In this document: piece after piece, positions 1 through 11,041 of the stretch
Layout of the letters: each line of letters starts with the position of its first letter
Numbering within the stretch: position 1 is the first letter of the stretch
Source: Kalaharituber pfeilii
Taxonomy: Eukaryota > Ascomycota > Pezizomycetes > Pezizales > Pezizaceae
Length of the DNA stretch: 64,000 nucleotides
NCBI GenBank assembly: GCA_015179045.1
Contig: WHUZ01000067.1
Span: forward strand, 186,001-250,000
Reading direction: 5' to 3'
Notes under the pieces: generated by a model
Told to the model about the DNA's origin: nothing
Databases searched by the model: none
Seen by the model: the letters and a program-made list of their open reading frames with translations, nothing else
Program-made: the position numbers and the translations under genes

Positions 1-603
1 GACTGGGAAGGGAAATTTATATGGGCATCGATAGGTCATACAGCAAGTGTTCATGACTCCACTGCATTTAAATGCACAGCTCTTTATCAAAATCAAACAG
101 CTTTCTTTAAGCCCGATGAATATTTACTTGCAGATAAAGCTTATGGGCTCGAGCGACATATAATTACTCCGTACAAGTACCCGGCATCTCGACAGAAAAT
201 AAATACAGACTTCAATTCAGAACTCTCAATCCCACGAGTAAAAATCGAGCATGCATTTGGAGTGCTGAAAGCCCGCTGGCCAGCCTTATACAATTTACCA
301 ATTCGAATCCGCACAGAAGAGGAGAAGGAGAAAGATCACAATAGAGTTATCGATTGGACTTTAGCATGTATTGTCCTTCATAACTTGCTTGCTAGTATGA
401 GAGATGATGAGAGCTGGCTAGAAGAGGCAGTAAGAATATCAGAACAAAGAGAACATTTGGCAAACAATGAAAACAATGAAAACAATGAAGAAGAAAGGGA
501 AACAGTCTCAGAAGTAAAGCGTGCAGGTCAACGGCGAAGAGAGGATCTCCGTGATATTGTGGCTCAACAGCGACTTGAGCTTTTAAGAGATGTCGGAAAT
601 TGA
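1..603 (+). CDS. PIF/Harbinger transposase, C-terminal part (cut by window edge)
   Basis: The frame is open from base 1 to a TGA at 601-603 (200 residues visible); the start lies outside the window. Three blocks match the DDE_Tnp_4 (HARBI1-like) catalytic core: a GHTASVHDS segment, then LLADKAYGL, where the D-x-x-Y block carries a catalytic Asp, then VKIEHAFGVLKARW, where the Glu is the last catalytic residue. The tail is rich in Asn and Glu. The enzyme cuts and pastes its element through the terminal inverted repeats. It runs tail to tail with, and overlaps by about 20 bp, the MYB-like ORF on the other strand, which is the usual PIF/Harbinger partner gene. No stop or frameshift is seen in this part. 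Whether the whole gene is intact cannot be judged. Confidence 0.85.
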   Translation, partial: DWEGKFIWASIGHTASVHDSTAFKCTALYQNQTAFFKPDEYLLADKAYGLERHIITPYKYPASRQKINTDFNSELSIPRVKIEHAFGVLKARWPALYNLPIRIRTEEEKEKDHNRVIDWTLACIVLHNLLASMRDDESWLEEAVRISEQREHLANNENNENNEEERETVSEVKRAGQRRREDLRDIVAQQRLELLRDVGN

Positions 604-1649
604 GGAGTTGCCAGATGCTGTGGGGGGGGTGCCTCGAACTGCTTGCATCATTTGTGCCATTATTTTAGCAAAGGTTTCTAGTTGCCTTACCTGTGCATCA
701 GCTTGGATCTGAGCTGTTCGTTCTGCAGTTTGAGCTTCCATTTTTATTTTTTCTTGTTGTATCAGAGTATCTGCTTTAATCTTCTCTTCTTGAATCTTAG
801 CTGTTCGCTCTGCAATGCGAGTGTCTGCTTCAATCCTCGCTTTCTGTATAGCCATTTCAGCCTTGAGCCTTTTGGCCTCTCTTTCATCCTTTGAGATCTT
901 TTGTCCTTCAAGTGTTCGCTTCATTGTTTCAACTGGATCCCGTTTCTCACGTCGAGGTAAACGATGACCTATAGAGAGAAGTGGAGGTTGTGGTGCCAGG
1001 AATTGAAGACTTTCGTACCGGTGGTTCACAAACGGGGCTTGGACTCCGCGTTGGAGGCCATTCAGAAGCCTCGTCTTCATCTGAATCAACTGCTGGGGAG
1101 TGACTTCGCTGTTGAGTAGATGCCGGAGTTTGATCAGAAGATGTAGGAGGTTCCAGTGTCTGTGGTGGAGGTGTAGGAGGAGGTGCCGGCGTCTGTGATA
1201 ATGGTGTAGGAGGGGGTGCTGAATTCTGCGGTGGAGCCGGAGAGTGAGCTACAGATTGCTCTGGCGCTGGAGGAGGTACCGTCGATGTCTCTCTAAGTGA
1301 CTGCTGTAGCATTTGGTCGTGATCCCCAAATCTCATCAAGCTGCCAAAAGAAAGTACATTTTTTCTCAAGCAATTCATTTATTGACAACTCATTGTCCTC
1401 AGCCTTAATGCCCCAGCCAGATCTCGTATGCATAGCCTTCGCATCCTTCCATGATTTTTTCATATTCTGAGCCTTCTCTCCAATTTTTTTGACCGTGATA
1501 TGATCATCATCTGAAAACACCTGATCTTTGACATCCTTGTGCCAAACCACCTGTTTACCCCTTAGCGACTCGAAGTTCTCCTGCATCCAGGTAATTAAAC
1601 GCTCCAACTCTTCTCTCTTCCAAGGCGAAAGGACGCGTGATGAAGACAT
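583..1649 (-). pseudogene. PIF/Harbinger accessory MYB/trihelix-like protein, frameshifted
   Basis: An ATG at 1649-1647 opens a segment with a trihelix/SANT-like domain: SPWKREELERLITWMQENF, then a WHKDVKDQVF block and FFWQLDEIW. Near 1310 the frame must shift to continue into a Pro-rich linker with many PPP and PAP motifs. Near 985 it must shift again to reach a Lys/Glu-rich coiled coil starting around SIGHRLPRREKRDP, which ends at 583. Known Harbinger elements encode a MYB-like DNA-binding protein that brings the transposase to the element ends, and the position beside the transposase fits. Two frameshifts make it a likely pseudogene, although short introns at these points are not excluded. 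Confidence 0.7.
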
Positions 1650-2052
1650 AAGTGTATGAATAGGATATGTGTACGTTGTAAATGCGCGCTGAATGTTGGT
1701 GCGAATCGGGATGTGAGTACGCGGGTGCTGAATATGATGCGGGGTATGCAGCAAAGTACTGAGCGATACTTACCAGAAGGGCCCATTACCGGTCAAATTT
1801 GACTGGTAACAGGCGTTACGTTGGTACTGGAGACTACCAGCCAACAGACCAATCAACGAAGGGGCCAAGGCACTAAAAGCGCCTCAGTTGGTAGTGGTAC
1901 TTTCTGGTAGCCATTCCCAGTTGTTCGTCGACAACCCCTACTTTGCTTTAGAACCGCTTCCCGCTCCGCCCTAGAACTGCTCTACCCTAGAACCGCTCCG
2001 CCCTAGAACCGCTCTACCTTCTTCCCAGAACACCCCCACCTTCTCCCTAAAA
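1650..2052. other. Probable right end of the Harbinger element and spacer
   Basis: No gene is seen. Around 1790-1920 there are short inverted segments built on TTACCGGTCAAATTTGAC and several ACTACCAG/CTGGTAGT motifs that could belong to the element terminus. The left terminus lies outside the window, so the TIR and TWA target site cannot be confirmed. Repeated CCGCTCCGCCCTAGAA units follow at 1960-2010. Confidence 0.3.
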
Positions 2053-2548
2053 CTACCCCGCCTTCAATACTTCATTGCCCGAAACTGCCCTGCCTTCTGG
2101 AACATTTACTGTTTGTTTTCGCATATGGGTACCACGCTCTTGAATATAAAGAATAACCTTAATGGAAATAGGTGGTACTGGTTTATGCAAATAGGCAGAA
2201 GGAGATAAATTTTTCCAATTTCCTATATTAATAAATTTTAGTATACAATTTTTGAAATTATATTAAAATCATACCTTGTCTATCTGCAGAAATAGCTATA
2301 ATTCCTTTTTGCGATTTAGCTTTCTGTATACCTTGTCGAGCTTCAGAAAGAAATGCACGAGGAGCTATTGCATGAGTAGCCTTTTTTTGGTGTACTAGTA
2401 AGGGCCTGGATAATCGCATCATCTGGGATTGTATTTTATTGCCATGGTGTGCTCTAAGGGGGTGGCCACATCCAATGTCTCCACATTTTCGACTATTTAG
2501 TGTGGAGATAAACTCCTCGCAGGAGCAATCTCTTGCAACACACGACAT
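2053..2548 (-). CDS. CxC-motif putative zinc-binding protein, two exons
   Basis: Exon 1 is 2548-2275 and exon 2 is 2222-2053; the 52-bp intron has AAG|GTATGA and TTAATATAG| borders. Splicing gives 147 residues. Without it the frame stops after five codons, while exon 2 continues as an open, protein-like segment (NWKNLSPSAYLHKPVPPISI, then an ERGTHMRKQTVNVPEG block). The N-terminus has C8-x-C10-x2-F and C22-x4-C27-G-H29 with His34/35, the CxCxxF..C..CGHxxxxH pattern of small fungal zinc-binding modules. Function is unknown. The ATG at 2548 is chosen because the upstream open stretch is a tandemly duplicated T-rich leader. Spliced structure and motif spacing argue that it is a real gene. Confidence 0.6.
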
Positions 2549-2662
2549 AGTAGAAGAAACTGATGATGTTTGATATATGAATATGGAAATAGGAAAGAAT
2601 AGAAGAGACAGTAGAAGAGACCGATGATGTTTGAATATGAATATGAAAATAGGAAAGAATAA
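2549..2662. repeat. Two-copy tandem duplication (~60 bp) upstream of the CxC gene
   Basis: Two near-identical copies beginning AGTAGAAGA and containing GATGATGTTTGA and GGAAATAGGAAAGAAT lie head to tail directly before the start codon of the minus-strand CxC gene. They therefore fall in its leader or promoter. Confidence 0.7.
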
Positions 2663-2810
2663 AGTTACTGTAACGTCGGCGGGGGTCTTGGGCGGAGGTC
2701 TTGCCAAGAGGTACAGTCAGCTTGGGTATCGGTGGCGGTTCGGTCGAGGACTACGGCGGCGGTGGCGGCGGCTGCAGCGGTTCAGCGGCTAGGGGTCACG
2801 GACTATGGTA

Positions 2811-2966
2811 ATGGCAGCGGCGGAGGAGTATGAGAAACCAGGCGGGTCTATTAATCAACAAGACAACGGACAAGGAGAAGAAGAGCTATCTACAGAGGCG
2901 GACCTGGGGGCCCTTATATGCTTGGGAATTGACATAGAAAAGGAATACAGGACTATAACAATGTGA
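2811..2966 (+). CDS. Possible short ORF or first exon (51 aa), divergent from the CxC gene
   Basis: An ATG at 2811 opens 51 acidic, non-repetitive codons (MAAAEEYEKPGG at the start, EEELSTEADLG in the middle) before a TGA. It is divergent from the CxC gene, with about 260 bp between the starts. A GTGAGA at the end could be a splice donor, but no acceptor gives a convincing continuation. No family is recognised; it may be spurious. Confidence 0.25.
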   Translation: MAAAEEYEKPGGSINQQDNGQGEEELSTEADLGALICLGIDIEKEYRTITM

Positions 2967-3996
2967 GAAAGAGAATCCGAAATGCAAGAGCGGCAATAGT
3001 AAGTGCTAATATTGGAAGATCAATGAGCTGGCTAATAGAGGGATTAATCAACCGCACCGGGACGGCTTGTCAGGCCTTTCCGAGTCGGCTATTAGTAAGG
3101 TCTCACTTCCAGCTTGGCACGTCGGCTCGGTTTGACTTGTCGGCTGCGGAAAAGGACGATACTGATGCGTGCGTGACAGTTACGATAAAAATATATTGTA
3201 CAGAAAAAAATTCTTTTATTCCCCCTTTTTTTTTCCTTTAGAATTAAGTATAGCTTTATTATATTTTCAAATAATTTTTTAGGCCTGTGCTCTCTTAATA
3301 AATATTTGGCTTAGTGATATGTCTTTTAGACTAGATACAAGAACAGGCTCGTGCAATAGCATGTCGCATGTCCATTATCAGACCTCCAAAAGTCGTTTGT
3401 CAGTTTCCTCCCTATGCCTTGCCGTAGCTGTCTCTCTCCACTCAAAACCAACAATTGGAAAATTTCTAAAATGCCAAGTAACCCTATTTTGTTGAAACTG
3501 CTGTTGTATCAATAACAATGTTTTTAGCAACCAGCACAATACCATTCTCAATACGTAGTTTGTGAATAGTGATCTGCAGTCAAGTGGTTGTTGCAATAGG
3601 GACAAGGGATAACCTATGTACCACAAGCGGCTACGTGCACTTGTGTTCGACAATTAAATACCTACTAGTGCCCTGTTGGAGGCGTTACACAGACGCAGCG
3701 CGGGTTTATCTGCCACACCACAACTCGTCCAAGCTCTCTGGGCTATGGATCACCTGGGAGGTTTAAACACCAGATGCACGGACTCGATGTTTCAAGCACG
3801 AACTACTCAGCCTTGCCGAGTCAAGAGTGGGTAATTTATCACGATCAGGAGTGAGTGTGGCTCACCAGAGTCACGGTACGCATAAGCATAATGTGTCGAC
3901 ACAGGCCATTCTACAGCAGCGAAGAGTTGGAGAAGTAGGACCTTGCGTCGTAAAAATGCACAGGTGTGTGGCCTCTGAAATATGATTGGCTCAGTA
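2967..3996. other. Intergenic, no gene recognised
   Basis: No convincing coding frame is seen, only short open frames with no protein-like character. The stretch at 3195-3290 is A/T-rich. Confidence 0.4.
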
Positions 3997-4160
3997 CAGG
4001 TGAACCTGGCTATAATGAAGGCCAAAAATCCGACCGATTATCTTCGAATTCACTATAGCAAGGGCACTCTCTATACCTGTATACACAAACAATCTGGTCC
4101 ATCCCCTCACTACAGCCTGGTTTTCGTAAAAAGAGGTTCATTATAGCCAGGGTGACCTTG
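3997..4160. mobile_element. Short TIR element (pogo/Fot1-type MITE)
   Basis: The left end CAGGTGAACCTGGC, followed by TATAATGAA, is mirrored at the right end (reverse complement CAAGGTCACCCTGGC followed by TATAATGAA). TA precedes the left end. No coding capacity. Confidence 0.5.
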
Positions 4161-4754
4161 TGCATACTAGTAGGACATTGTTCTCTCTTCTTTGTGCCAA
4201 TGAATGTTAAAATTTCATCCCGGGAGCTCACATCTCCTTGGGCCCAATTTCCTGACTTGCGGAGTCGTAGGGTCGCCCTGAGTTGGTCCTTAGACCCTAA
4301 TGAGCTTGGAACCTTACACAGTCGCAAAGTATAAAATTCTCAAACTAGTATGAGCTCACAGACTTCTCCCGCACCTAGGTGAGAATAGGATAGATGGACA
4401 GGGAAAAGCAAGTGCTCGTCCCCCAGAATTCGAACGGCAGGCTATAACGACTTGCCTGTATAATAGCCGCTGAAGATCTTCTAAGCCTACAACTGCCTGC
4501 ACTGCAGGGGACAAAACGTCAATTACAAAGCAACCTGGAACCCAAAATTCACGGGCATTCCAGTCACTACTGGGCACGTATTCAACCGGTCTGGGAATCA
4601 GCCAGCTTAGACCATTTTAATCTTTTCTTCCTCGAAGGATGCAACTCTCTGTTAAACCCTGCCCGTGCTGGTCCCATTCAAGCAGAGAAAAGTCCCATAA
4701 TATGCCACCAGCTGCACTGAAAGTGTGCAATAGTCTAAATCCGTGATACTGATA
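4161..4754. other. Intergenic, no gene recognised
   Basis: No gene, intact repeat or RNA structure is recognised between the two TIR elements. Confidence 0.4.
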
Positions 4755-4864
4755 CAATGAACCTCCCATATTGGATCCCTGCTTATTGGATATTAACCGC
4801 TATTGGATAGGGGATCCTCTCCCAAGCTCGGGACTATGGGGAGTATTGGATACTTGAACATATT

Positions 4865-5329
4865 AGAGACCTTTCGCAAGACCCTCTAGAGCTTCCCGAC
4901 CCCCTGCTGTACCCCTGCTAGTTAATGTAATGTGGCATAGCGGAAGCTCTCAAGCTTTGTGAAGCTCCAGCGAAAAGCTTCACCTCCCGATTAGGCTCTA
5001 CAATTTTAACCTCAAGCATCTCAGCAACCACGATAGCTATGGCAAAGTAGAAGAGATCATGCGAATTCCAGAAGCCCAAATAATTAACTTCTGGGTTTGG
5101 AGCAGGAAACTGGATTTGTAGCTGCTCCTGTTGGAGCTGAAATTACAGGTGCAAAGTTGAGCCCATCATCAGTACAGTAACCAGTACCTCCCCTTTTCCC
5201 AGCGTCGCTTGCAAACCTGAAGCTTCAGAGCTTATGCGAAAGGCCTTTTGGCACTCTAGAGCTTACAAGGGTCGACACTCTGGTTTCTCGGCATTTGGGA
5301 AGCTCTATAGCTTCTTGCGAAAGGTCTCT
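4865..5329. mobile_element. Nested TIR element, ends AGAGACCTTTCGCAAGA
   Basis: Both ends carry the same inverted sequence AGAGACCTTTCGCAAGA followed by a CTAGAGCTTCCC-like block. The flanks share ATT/TATT, consistent with a 3-4 bp target duplication, and the host reads through as CATATTGG when the insert is removed. No coding capacity. Confidence 0.6.
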
Positions 5330-5590
5330 ATTGGATGGATAGCTGTCCGGCAGCCCAGACAAGGGGTATCACTAACAATTTTTCCCTGTCATATTGGATA
5401 ATTCAATGAACTAACGCTTCGTATGTGACACTACTTCGGTAAATATGCGAAGCGAATACGTCAGGGCATGTCCTCTGGACTCCAAAGGCACCTCTTCTAA
5501 GTCTTAAGGCAAGTAGCCTACCTTGTTTACTCTATTATCCAGCCTGAATATCGTGAACTCACTTATATTCATGTATTGGCACTATTTCTA

Positions 5591-5921
5591 CAGTGCGTTG
5601 GCAAAAGTCTTCGGGACTACGCAGTATAAGGGAAAGCGAGACGTGCATCTGAGTGGACCCTCCTTGCACCTCTTTTTTCAGTGCTGTTCGAAAAATCAAT
5701 AAGAACTCCATACATGAGCTAATGAATTGCAAAGAAATAATAGACCCATGAATGGGCATCATAGAATCCAAATCCTTTCTCAAAGAATTTAAAAAGGAGT
5801 ACTTTTGGTTGACTTGTGTTTTCTCAAGTGGGGTCCTCTCGGATGTCTCGTGACTCCAAGGCTTGGGGTAAAGCGCTTTTGCTTATACTGCGTAGTCCCG
5901 AAGATTTTTGCCTACGCACTG
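5591..5921. mobile_element. Nested TA-flanked MITE with ~45-bp inverted ends
   Basis: Ends CAGTGCGTTGGCAAAA and its inverted partner CAGTGCGTAGGCAAAA continue into a shared TCTTCGGGACTACGCAGTAT block. TA occurs at both outer borders (5589-5590, 5922-5923). It is 331 bp, non-coding, Tc1/mariner-like by its target site. Confidence 0.7.
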
Positions 5922-6304
5922 TATGTAGATAGAGTCTCCACTCAATAAACCTCTCTTACTGGTTATGAGGCGATATTGGATATAAGGCCCGTCCCAGACG
6001 ATATCCATTATGAGAGGTTCGACTGCGACTTAGTTTCAGCTAAATCTTCGCATTTGCAGGCTTGCGCGTGTAGTATCTACAGCGCAGCCGATATTCTAAG
6101 CCCATTTGCGATCCAGATTTAGCCATGGTTTGCTGCACGCCACAACTCATTGAGGTCCCGGCAGGCAATGCATTCTGTTTATCAAACTAAGCTCTTGAAG
6201 ATGCTAGAAATTGTCACAACTCTTAAGGCCGTCGAGTTTAGTATGTAAGTCACCTGGGAGCTATAGCTTAAAGCGCACTGGCATATCGGCAAGCCAGTGG
6301 GTTA

Positions 6305-6526
6305 CTGGTTGCTACCATTTAGTGATGCAGTAGCGTGAGTTGGTTGAAGGCAGTGGACATCTGCTGCTACATTGCTATTGACCCAGGCCCCCAAGCTGTT
6401 TTACCTTACGAAACTGTCCTCTCAAGAGACAGGATACCCTACTGCACTCCAGGTCATTGACCTCTCGCACGACCTATAACCGACCCAAACAGCCCCCATT
6501 TTGCATCACTAAATGTTGATAACGAG
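6305..6526. mobile_element. Tc1-family MITE (deleted relative of the element at 16454-17065)
   Basis: The right end, read inward, is CTCGTTATCAACATTTAGTG and the left end contains CCATTTAGTGATGCAG, matching the TIR of the Tc1 element at 16454-17065. TA is present at 6303-6304 and 6527-6528. At 222 bp there is no transposase. Confidence 0.6.
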
Positions 6527-6619
6527 TAGCAAATCAAGCCGTTCCGGGACAAGCATTCCAGAACAATTTGTTAGTAACAACACGGGCTACCAAAATGCCC
6601 TAGCTCACGCCTCAGCTGA

Positions 6620-7169
6620 TCATGAGTGCTTTACGGTCGTTACGGCCAGTTAAACAACACAACAGGCCACTTTGTCCGTTCCACCCGGCTGTCTCATCCC
6701 ACCGCCCCAAGCATGGTTATCTTACTGGACAAGTTCCTGCTTGCCACACTCAACATTCTCCATACGCCTAGACCACAGGGTTGCGACACTAGCAGGGATA
6801 CTCGGAGGCAAAGGCCTAAGACACTGGAAACACAAAATCGGCACTGAAGACAGCCCGAAGTGCCGTTGGTGCGGGGAAGAATTGGAAACAACCGCCCACC
6901 TTCTAACGGAATGCAAAGTCTAGAGAAAGAAATGGCCGGGAGGAGAGTGAGAGCTTCGGAGACCCCGAAAAGGGAAGACAATGACACATTGGCGGAACTA
7001 CTGGATTGGGCGGGAAGATAGGGATCCACTTATGTTCTGTTATTCTCACTTATCATCTTCACTCACTACCTTCTGATGATTTCACTTATTTTCATTTCCT
7101 GTAACTAAACACACCTCGCCATAGCCCCTAGGGCGGTATGCGAGTATAAAAAAAAAAAAAAAAAAAAAT
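6620..7169 (+). mobile_element. 5'-truncated LINE 3' end (family A tail)
   Basis: One frame (about 6793-6922) gives GILGGKGLRHWKHKIG, then CRWCGEELETTAHLLTEC, the CxxC..H..C cluster at the C-terminus of fungal non-LTR ORF2 proteins. After a stop and a short UTR comes the family A hairpin (CTCGCCATAGCCC ... GGTATGCGAG) at about 7120-7149, then poly(A). The exact 5' breakpoint and target duplication are not clear. Confidence 0.7.
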
Positions 7170-7681
7170 AACTTTCTCCATGATAATCCTGAGTAGTTCT
7201 AATCACCACTTCTGGGGTACAGTAGTCACTCACCGCAGCACGAAATGATATTGCCAAGAAAATGTTTGCATACGCGGTACTCGATATATAGCAGTCATGA
7301 ACGCAGCTCTGACGTAACTAACTTTGGGTCACAGGCCAGTAATGTCATTGTGTGTAGCTGCGCATTTTCCTGGCTCGCTCCCAAGCAGGGGAATCCTAGC
7401 TCCCATCTAAACATCAGCAACTTTACTGTTGCGACGCCCGGCGCCGATAGCCCATGTACCAACTCCCACCAGCACTTCACTCCACCCTACTTGCCCGCAG
7501 TTTTTTCCCGAACGAAGTATTTAGGCGAGAGAATTTCATCACTAGCACGTGCTGCAGGATATTTACTCTGTCCAGCTATTAATTAGATGATGCGTCCTCT
7601 CTGGCGCCAGCGGAGCGAAGTTAGGGCGCTGGCTGAGCACACCAGCTCAGGGAGCGTTTCCAGCCGCCGCATGCTCCATGT
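7170..7681. other. Intergenic, no gene recognised
   Basis: Open frames here are short and give no family signal. The stretch ends at a target-duplication copy (ATGCTCCATGT, 7671-7681). Confidence 0.35.
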
Positions 7682-7723
7682 TGCGATTAATGAAATAAAA
7701 AAAAAAAAAAAAAAAAAAAAAGA
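7682..7723 (+). mobile_element. Minimal retroposon, family A, strongly 5'-truncated
   Basis: Only TTGCGATTAATGAAAT-like tail plus poly(A) remains, flanked by direct repeats ATGCTCCATGT at 7671-7681 and 7724-7734. It is the family A tail without its hairpin. Confidence 0.75.
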
Positions 7724-7913
7724 ATGCTCCATGTCATATTAAGTGCGCAGCAATCATTTCTTGTGAAAGGGTAATGATCGTCAGAAGCGTGGGGCTATAT
7801 CTTCTTGGCGGTAGGTGACCTTTGGGTTTAGCACCCAGATGCTGGAGATCCAAAGTTACGTCTCAGGCACCAGGCGAGGGGATTTGGAGGCCGATGCTAA
7901 TAATAGTGGTAAT

Positions 7914-8572
7914 CAGTTATGCGTTACGTTACGTTGCGTTAGGTAACCCATGTCCATCAACTAAGCCTAAATGAGAGGACAGTAGCTGATTTCCCCCAAG
8001 TTACCAATGTTACCCTTGCATATCGTCACATCCGTACCAACCGCATGTCGGAAACGGCCAAAATCGAACAGGTGGCCACGACCACCATCGCGACTCTATG
8101 TTACTTGATACCGATTCTGATTCTGATGACTATGAGCTCTTAGAGGACCTACTTATGCTTGATCTCATAGTTTCTAACCAGAGCTCTTGTGCTACTTTAA
8201 TGTGTAGATTGGGTATGCTGGTAGATTTAATTCGCGTTATGCATATGCACTAGCTGTCCAAAAATTACTGTTATAGGTTAAAGAACCCATTGCATAACTT
8301 TTGTGGTTAGCTAAAAATCGATTGCATGCTCCTATCCTTGCGTGTCGTTACACGGAGTTATCGCCCTGCCATGGCGGACAGCTGCATGCGGGGTCATGTG
8401 ATAAAAAAAACAAAAAAAAAAAAACACGGAGTTATCGTGACCACTTTGCCAAAGGGTCACGCTGTCATAATAACTCTGCGTGACGGACATAACTGGCCTT
8501 TCGTAACGAAATCAGAGCTTCTGCTAATGTCATGTACTGCTCGTAACAGTTACGAAACGCATAACTGATAAC
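7914..8572. mobile_element. Non-autonomous TIR element (TCAGTTATGCG ends)
   Basis: The left end TCAGTTATGCGTTACG and the right end (reverse complement TCAGTTATGCGTTTCG) match, and the match extends outward through AGTGGTWA. The interior is homologous to the host element at 17637-19276 (shared blocks AGGTAACCCATG, GCATATCGTCACATC, GCCAAAATCGAA). No transposase is recognised. A family B minimal retroposon lies inside at 8364-8423. Confidence 0.6.
8364..8423 (+). mobile_element. Minimal hairpin retroposon, family B
   Basis: The core begins CCCTGCCATGGCG and reaches GCGGGGTCATGTGAT, then poly(A). It is flanked by a perfect 14-bp direct repeat ACACGGAGTTATCG (8350-8363 and 8424-8437). Outer stem CCCTGC/GCGGGG can pair. 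Confidence 0.85.
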
Positions 8573-9148
8573 CACTAATGCCATCACTGTCCGCACATTG
8601 ACAGCACGTAGTTAAGCCTACATAGAGCACAGTACATCGCGGGAGAAAACCTGTTCAATGCCATCAAAAACGCACATACTCCTGTTCTACGCCGTCAAAG
8701 TTTTTAATTTAGCAACTAACTGTCTCAACTGTGCTGGCGCAACCGCAACCATAATAACCTACTTCGCGTACCAGATTGAAATGTTGTGACTCAATCTTAT
8801 TCCAGATTAGACAATACTACGTAAGTTCTCTCAGTTGACGACTCAAATACATTTACATGGAGAAAGAAGTGTCTATATTAGAAGATAACATATATTTTAT
8901 ACATTTGAAATGTTATTTAGAAGGGATATGATCTATTAGTTGCAATTGATAGTACTGAAAACGCGTCAATTGAGGATGGACGCACTTTTCTAAGTAGAAT
9001 GGTCTACGGAACCATCCTACCAGACACTTCGTTGCTAAATTAAAGACAGTGATGGCATTTAACAGGAATCTGCGCGTTTTTGCTGGCATTGAAAGGTTTT
9101 CTCAGCTACTTGTTGATAATTTCACAGCTTGCGGTAGTTTATCCGCTA
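8573..9148. other. Intergenic, no gene recognised
   Basis: Nothing recognisable is seen. The composition is A/T-rich with many stops in all frames. Confidence 0.4.
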
Positions 9149-9250
9149 CCGGGAGCCCTGCCATGGCGAACAGCTGCAAGCGGGGTTACGTGAAATTAAA
9201 AAAAATAAAAATAAAAAATAAAATAAAAAAATAAAATAAAAAAATAAAAA
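9149..9250 (+). mobile_element. Minimal hairpin retroposon, family B, long A/T tail
   Basis: The body contains GCCCTGCCATGGCGAACAGC and continues to GCGGGGTTACGTGAAAT, followed by about 60 bp of A-rich tail with interspersed T. Direct repeats ATCCGCTA flank it (9141-9148 and 9251-9258). It starts a few bases 5' of the usual start. Confidence 0.75.
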
Positions 9251-9368
9251 ATCCGCTAGTTCTGCGCTCCCATGTACTGAATTGATGCGGTCATCAAATA
9301 ATATGATCGCCTTGACATTCCCACGCGGATGCGGCCCGACGACTTCCGTGCTACTTAAGAGCAGCCAT

Positions 9369-9453
9369 CCTACTAACTAGTAAAATATGTATTCGGACAT
9401 AGCGCATAATGTGCATTAGTACCCCTGTCCGAATACATATTTTACTGGCTAGT
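9369..9453. repeat. Near-perfect palindrome (~85 bp)
   Basis: CTAGTAAAATATGTATTCGG and its inverted copy (CCGAATACATATTTTACTGG) are separated by a short loop. It could be a tiny MITE or fold-back remnant; no target duplication is obvious. Confidence 0.6.
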
Positions 9454-11041
9454 AGGAGAATTGTATGGAGTTAATTCTTGTCATCACCGAAAACTGCGGG
9501 ATGCATTGCTCATTATTTAAGCAACCAGAAATACAATACATTACGTCACTAAGCACATGTATACAATAATTGTGATGGCTAAATTCTAGTTACAGTAGAT
9601 ACTCAAATAAGTATTCTATGAACCAATCGCATACGTAGGAAACCCTTTTCGTAATTGCAGGTGAGGACTTCTCAGGATCCAATAAAATGCCTATACACAT
9701 TCCTGCGGGACCAATATTTAATATATAAGCAACAACTTCGTACCTCATTGATCCCTCATGAGTTCATTCAATTTTTAGTACGAGACGTTCTGGGGTACTT
9801 TACCACGGGTAAATGGTTCCACAGAGGTTAGTGATATCAGAGGAGCATCCGCCCCTTCGCTAAAGTTCGGACCAATCGCAACAGATATGAGATAACTCTA
9901 GATGCTGGCACATCGGAGAAATTTGATGCAGTCAGCTCTGTGCCTGCCTGCCAGTTGCAAACGTACCGGCACTTGACCATGCACCCAGCATGTCATTCCA
10001 ATGGTTCGCCTTCCTGAAAACTATTAGCTTCTTGTTACGGCAGTTACAACTCCGCGCTATCCCTTGTACGGTAGTAAAGTAAAACACCCATGAACATTTT
10101 ATTGCAAGGTATTATATGCTTCATCGCCATATTTGTAGTATGTATAAAGCTGGCGATTTAAAAATAGATATCCCGACGCGGGAAATCACAACTTGATGCA
10201 AAGTGGTATTATTCATAAATTTCAATTACTGCCTGTTTGTCCATGCCATGACGCAGAGTAACTTTTTACAAGAAAGCGAACGGTATTATATAAACAACAC
10301 CCGAGCACAGATTAGTCTATAAACAAATATAACAGAAGTCGAAAAAGAAGTGCATTTCAGCGCAAGCTGAGAAAAAAAATAAAAACAAGGAATGAAGGTG
10401 ATAAGCGATGCGTCTTCCGATGCATCTCAATGGACGTAGGCAATTCAAGAACTCCACAGACTCGAGATCAAAAGGCACGGAGCGGTTGCCACCGTCTAAC
10501 AATCCAATTGTGACACACTAGGGGAGCTAACGGCATTGATTAAGAGATGGAAAGCTCGGATACCTGCAACCGCCAAGTTGTGAAGAGGAGGAAAGGACCT
10601 GAAGAAGTAAGCTGAGCAGGCTGGCTGAATATCATGAGTGCTGTATTTGGTGTCAGGATTCAATTTCGGACTGCTGGAGAGCCGCCACTTCTGCAGTACA
10701 ACACAACGAGATCCCCGCGGTCTTCGCCCACCTAACTGTTGACAATCAACGTAGCAGACCCCATTCTGTACCCCCAAAAAGATTCCATTAGATTCGCGCA
10801 TAAAGAAAGGCGGAAAATAAAGAAAAAAAAAAAACTTTTCCACCCATTATTAAAAGCCGTACCACATTCAACATCACCGCGTTGCAACACTCATGAACGC
10901 AACAACAGTATCCCATGCATACTCTTCATCCCAGCGATATGCATATGCGGTACACACTGCTGCTCCACCGCGCTTCAACCCGCATCCCTGAACATGGACA
11001 CTTGCCCACCTTCCCCTGCTCCAGCAGGCGTTGCGGCCGAA
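9454..11041. other. Intergenic, no gene recognised
   Basis: About 1.6 kb without a protein-like frame. It lies downstream of the secreted-protein gene. A-rich tracts occur around 10320-10385 and 10800-10835. Confidence 0.4.

Larger units (their letters stand above)
4755..6025. mobile_element. Non-autonomous pogo/Fot1-like element with two nested insertions
   Basis: The left terminus (CAATGAACCTCCCATATTGG, after TA) matches the reverse complement of the right terminus (CAGTCGAACCTCTCATAATGG). Related ends occur in the element at 35165-35326. No transposase is seen. Two separate inverted-repeat elements lie inside (4865-5329 and 5591-5921); removing them leaves well under 500 bp of host element. 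Confidence 0.55.
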
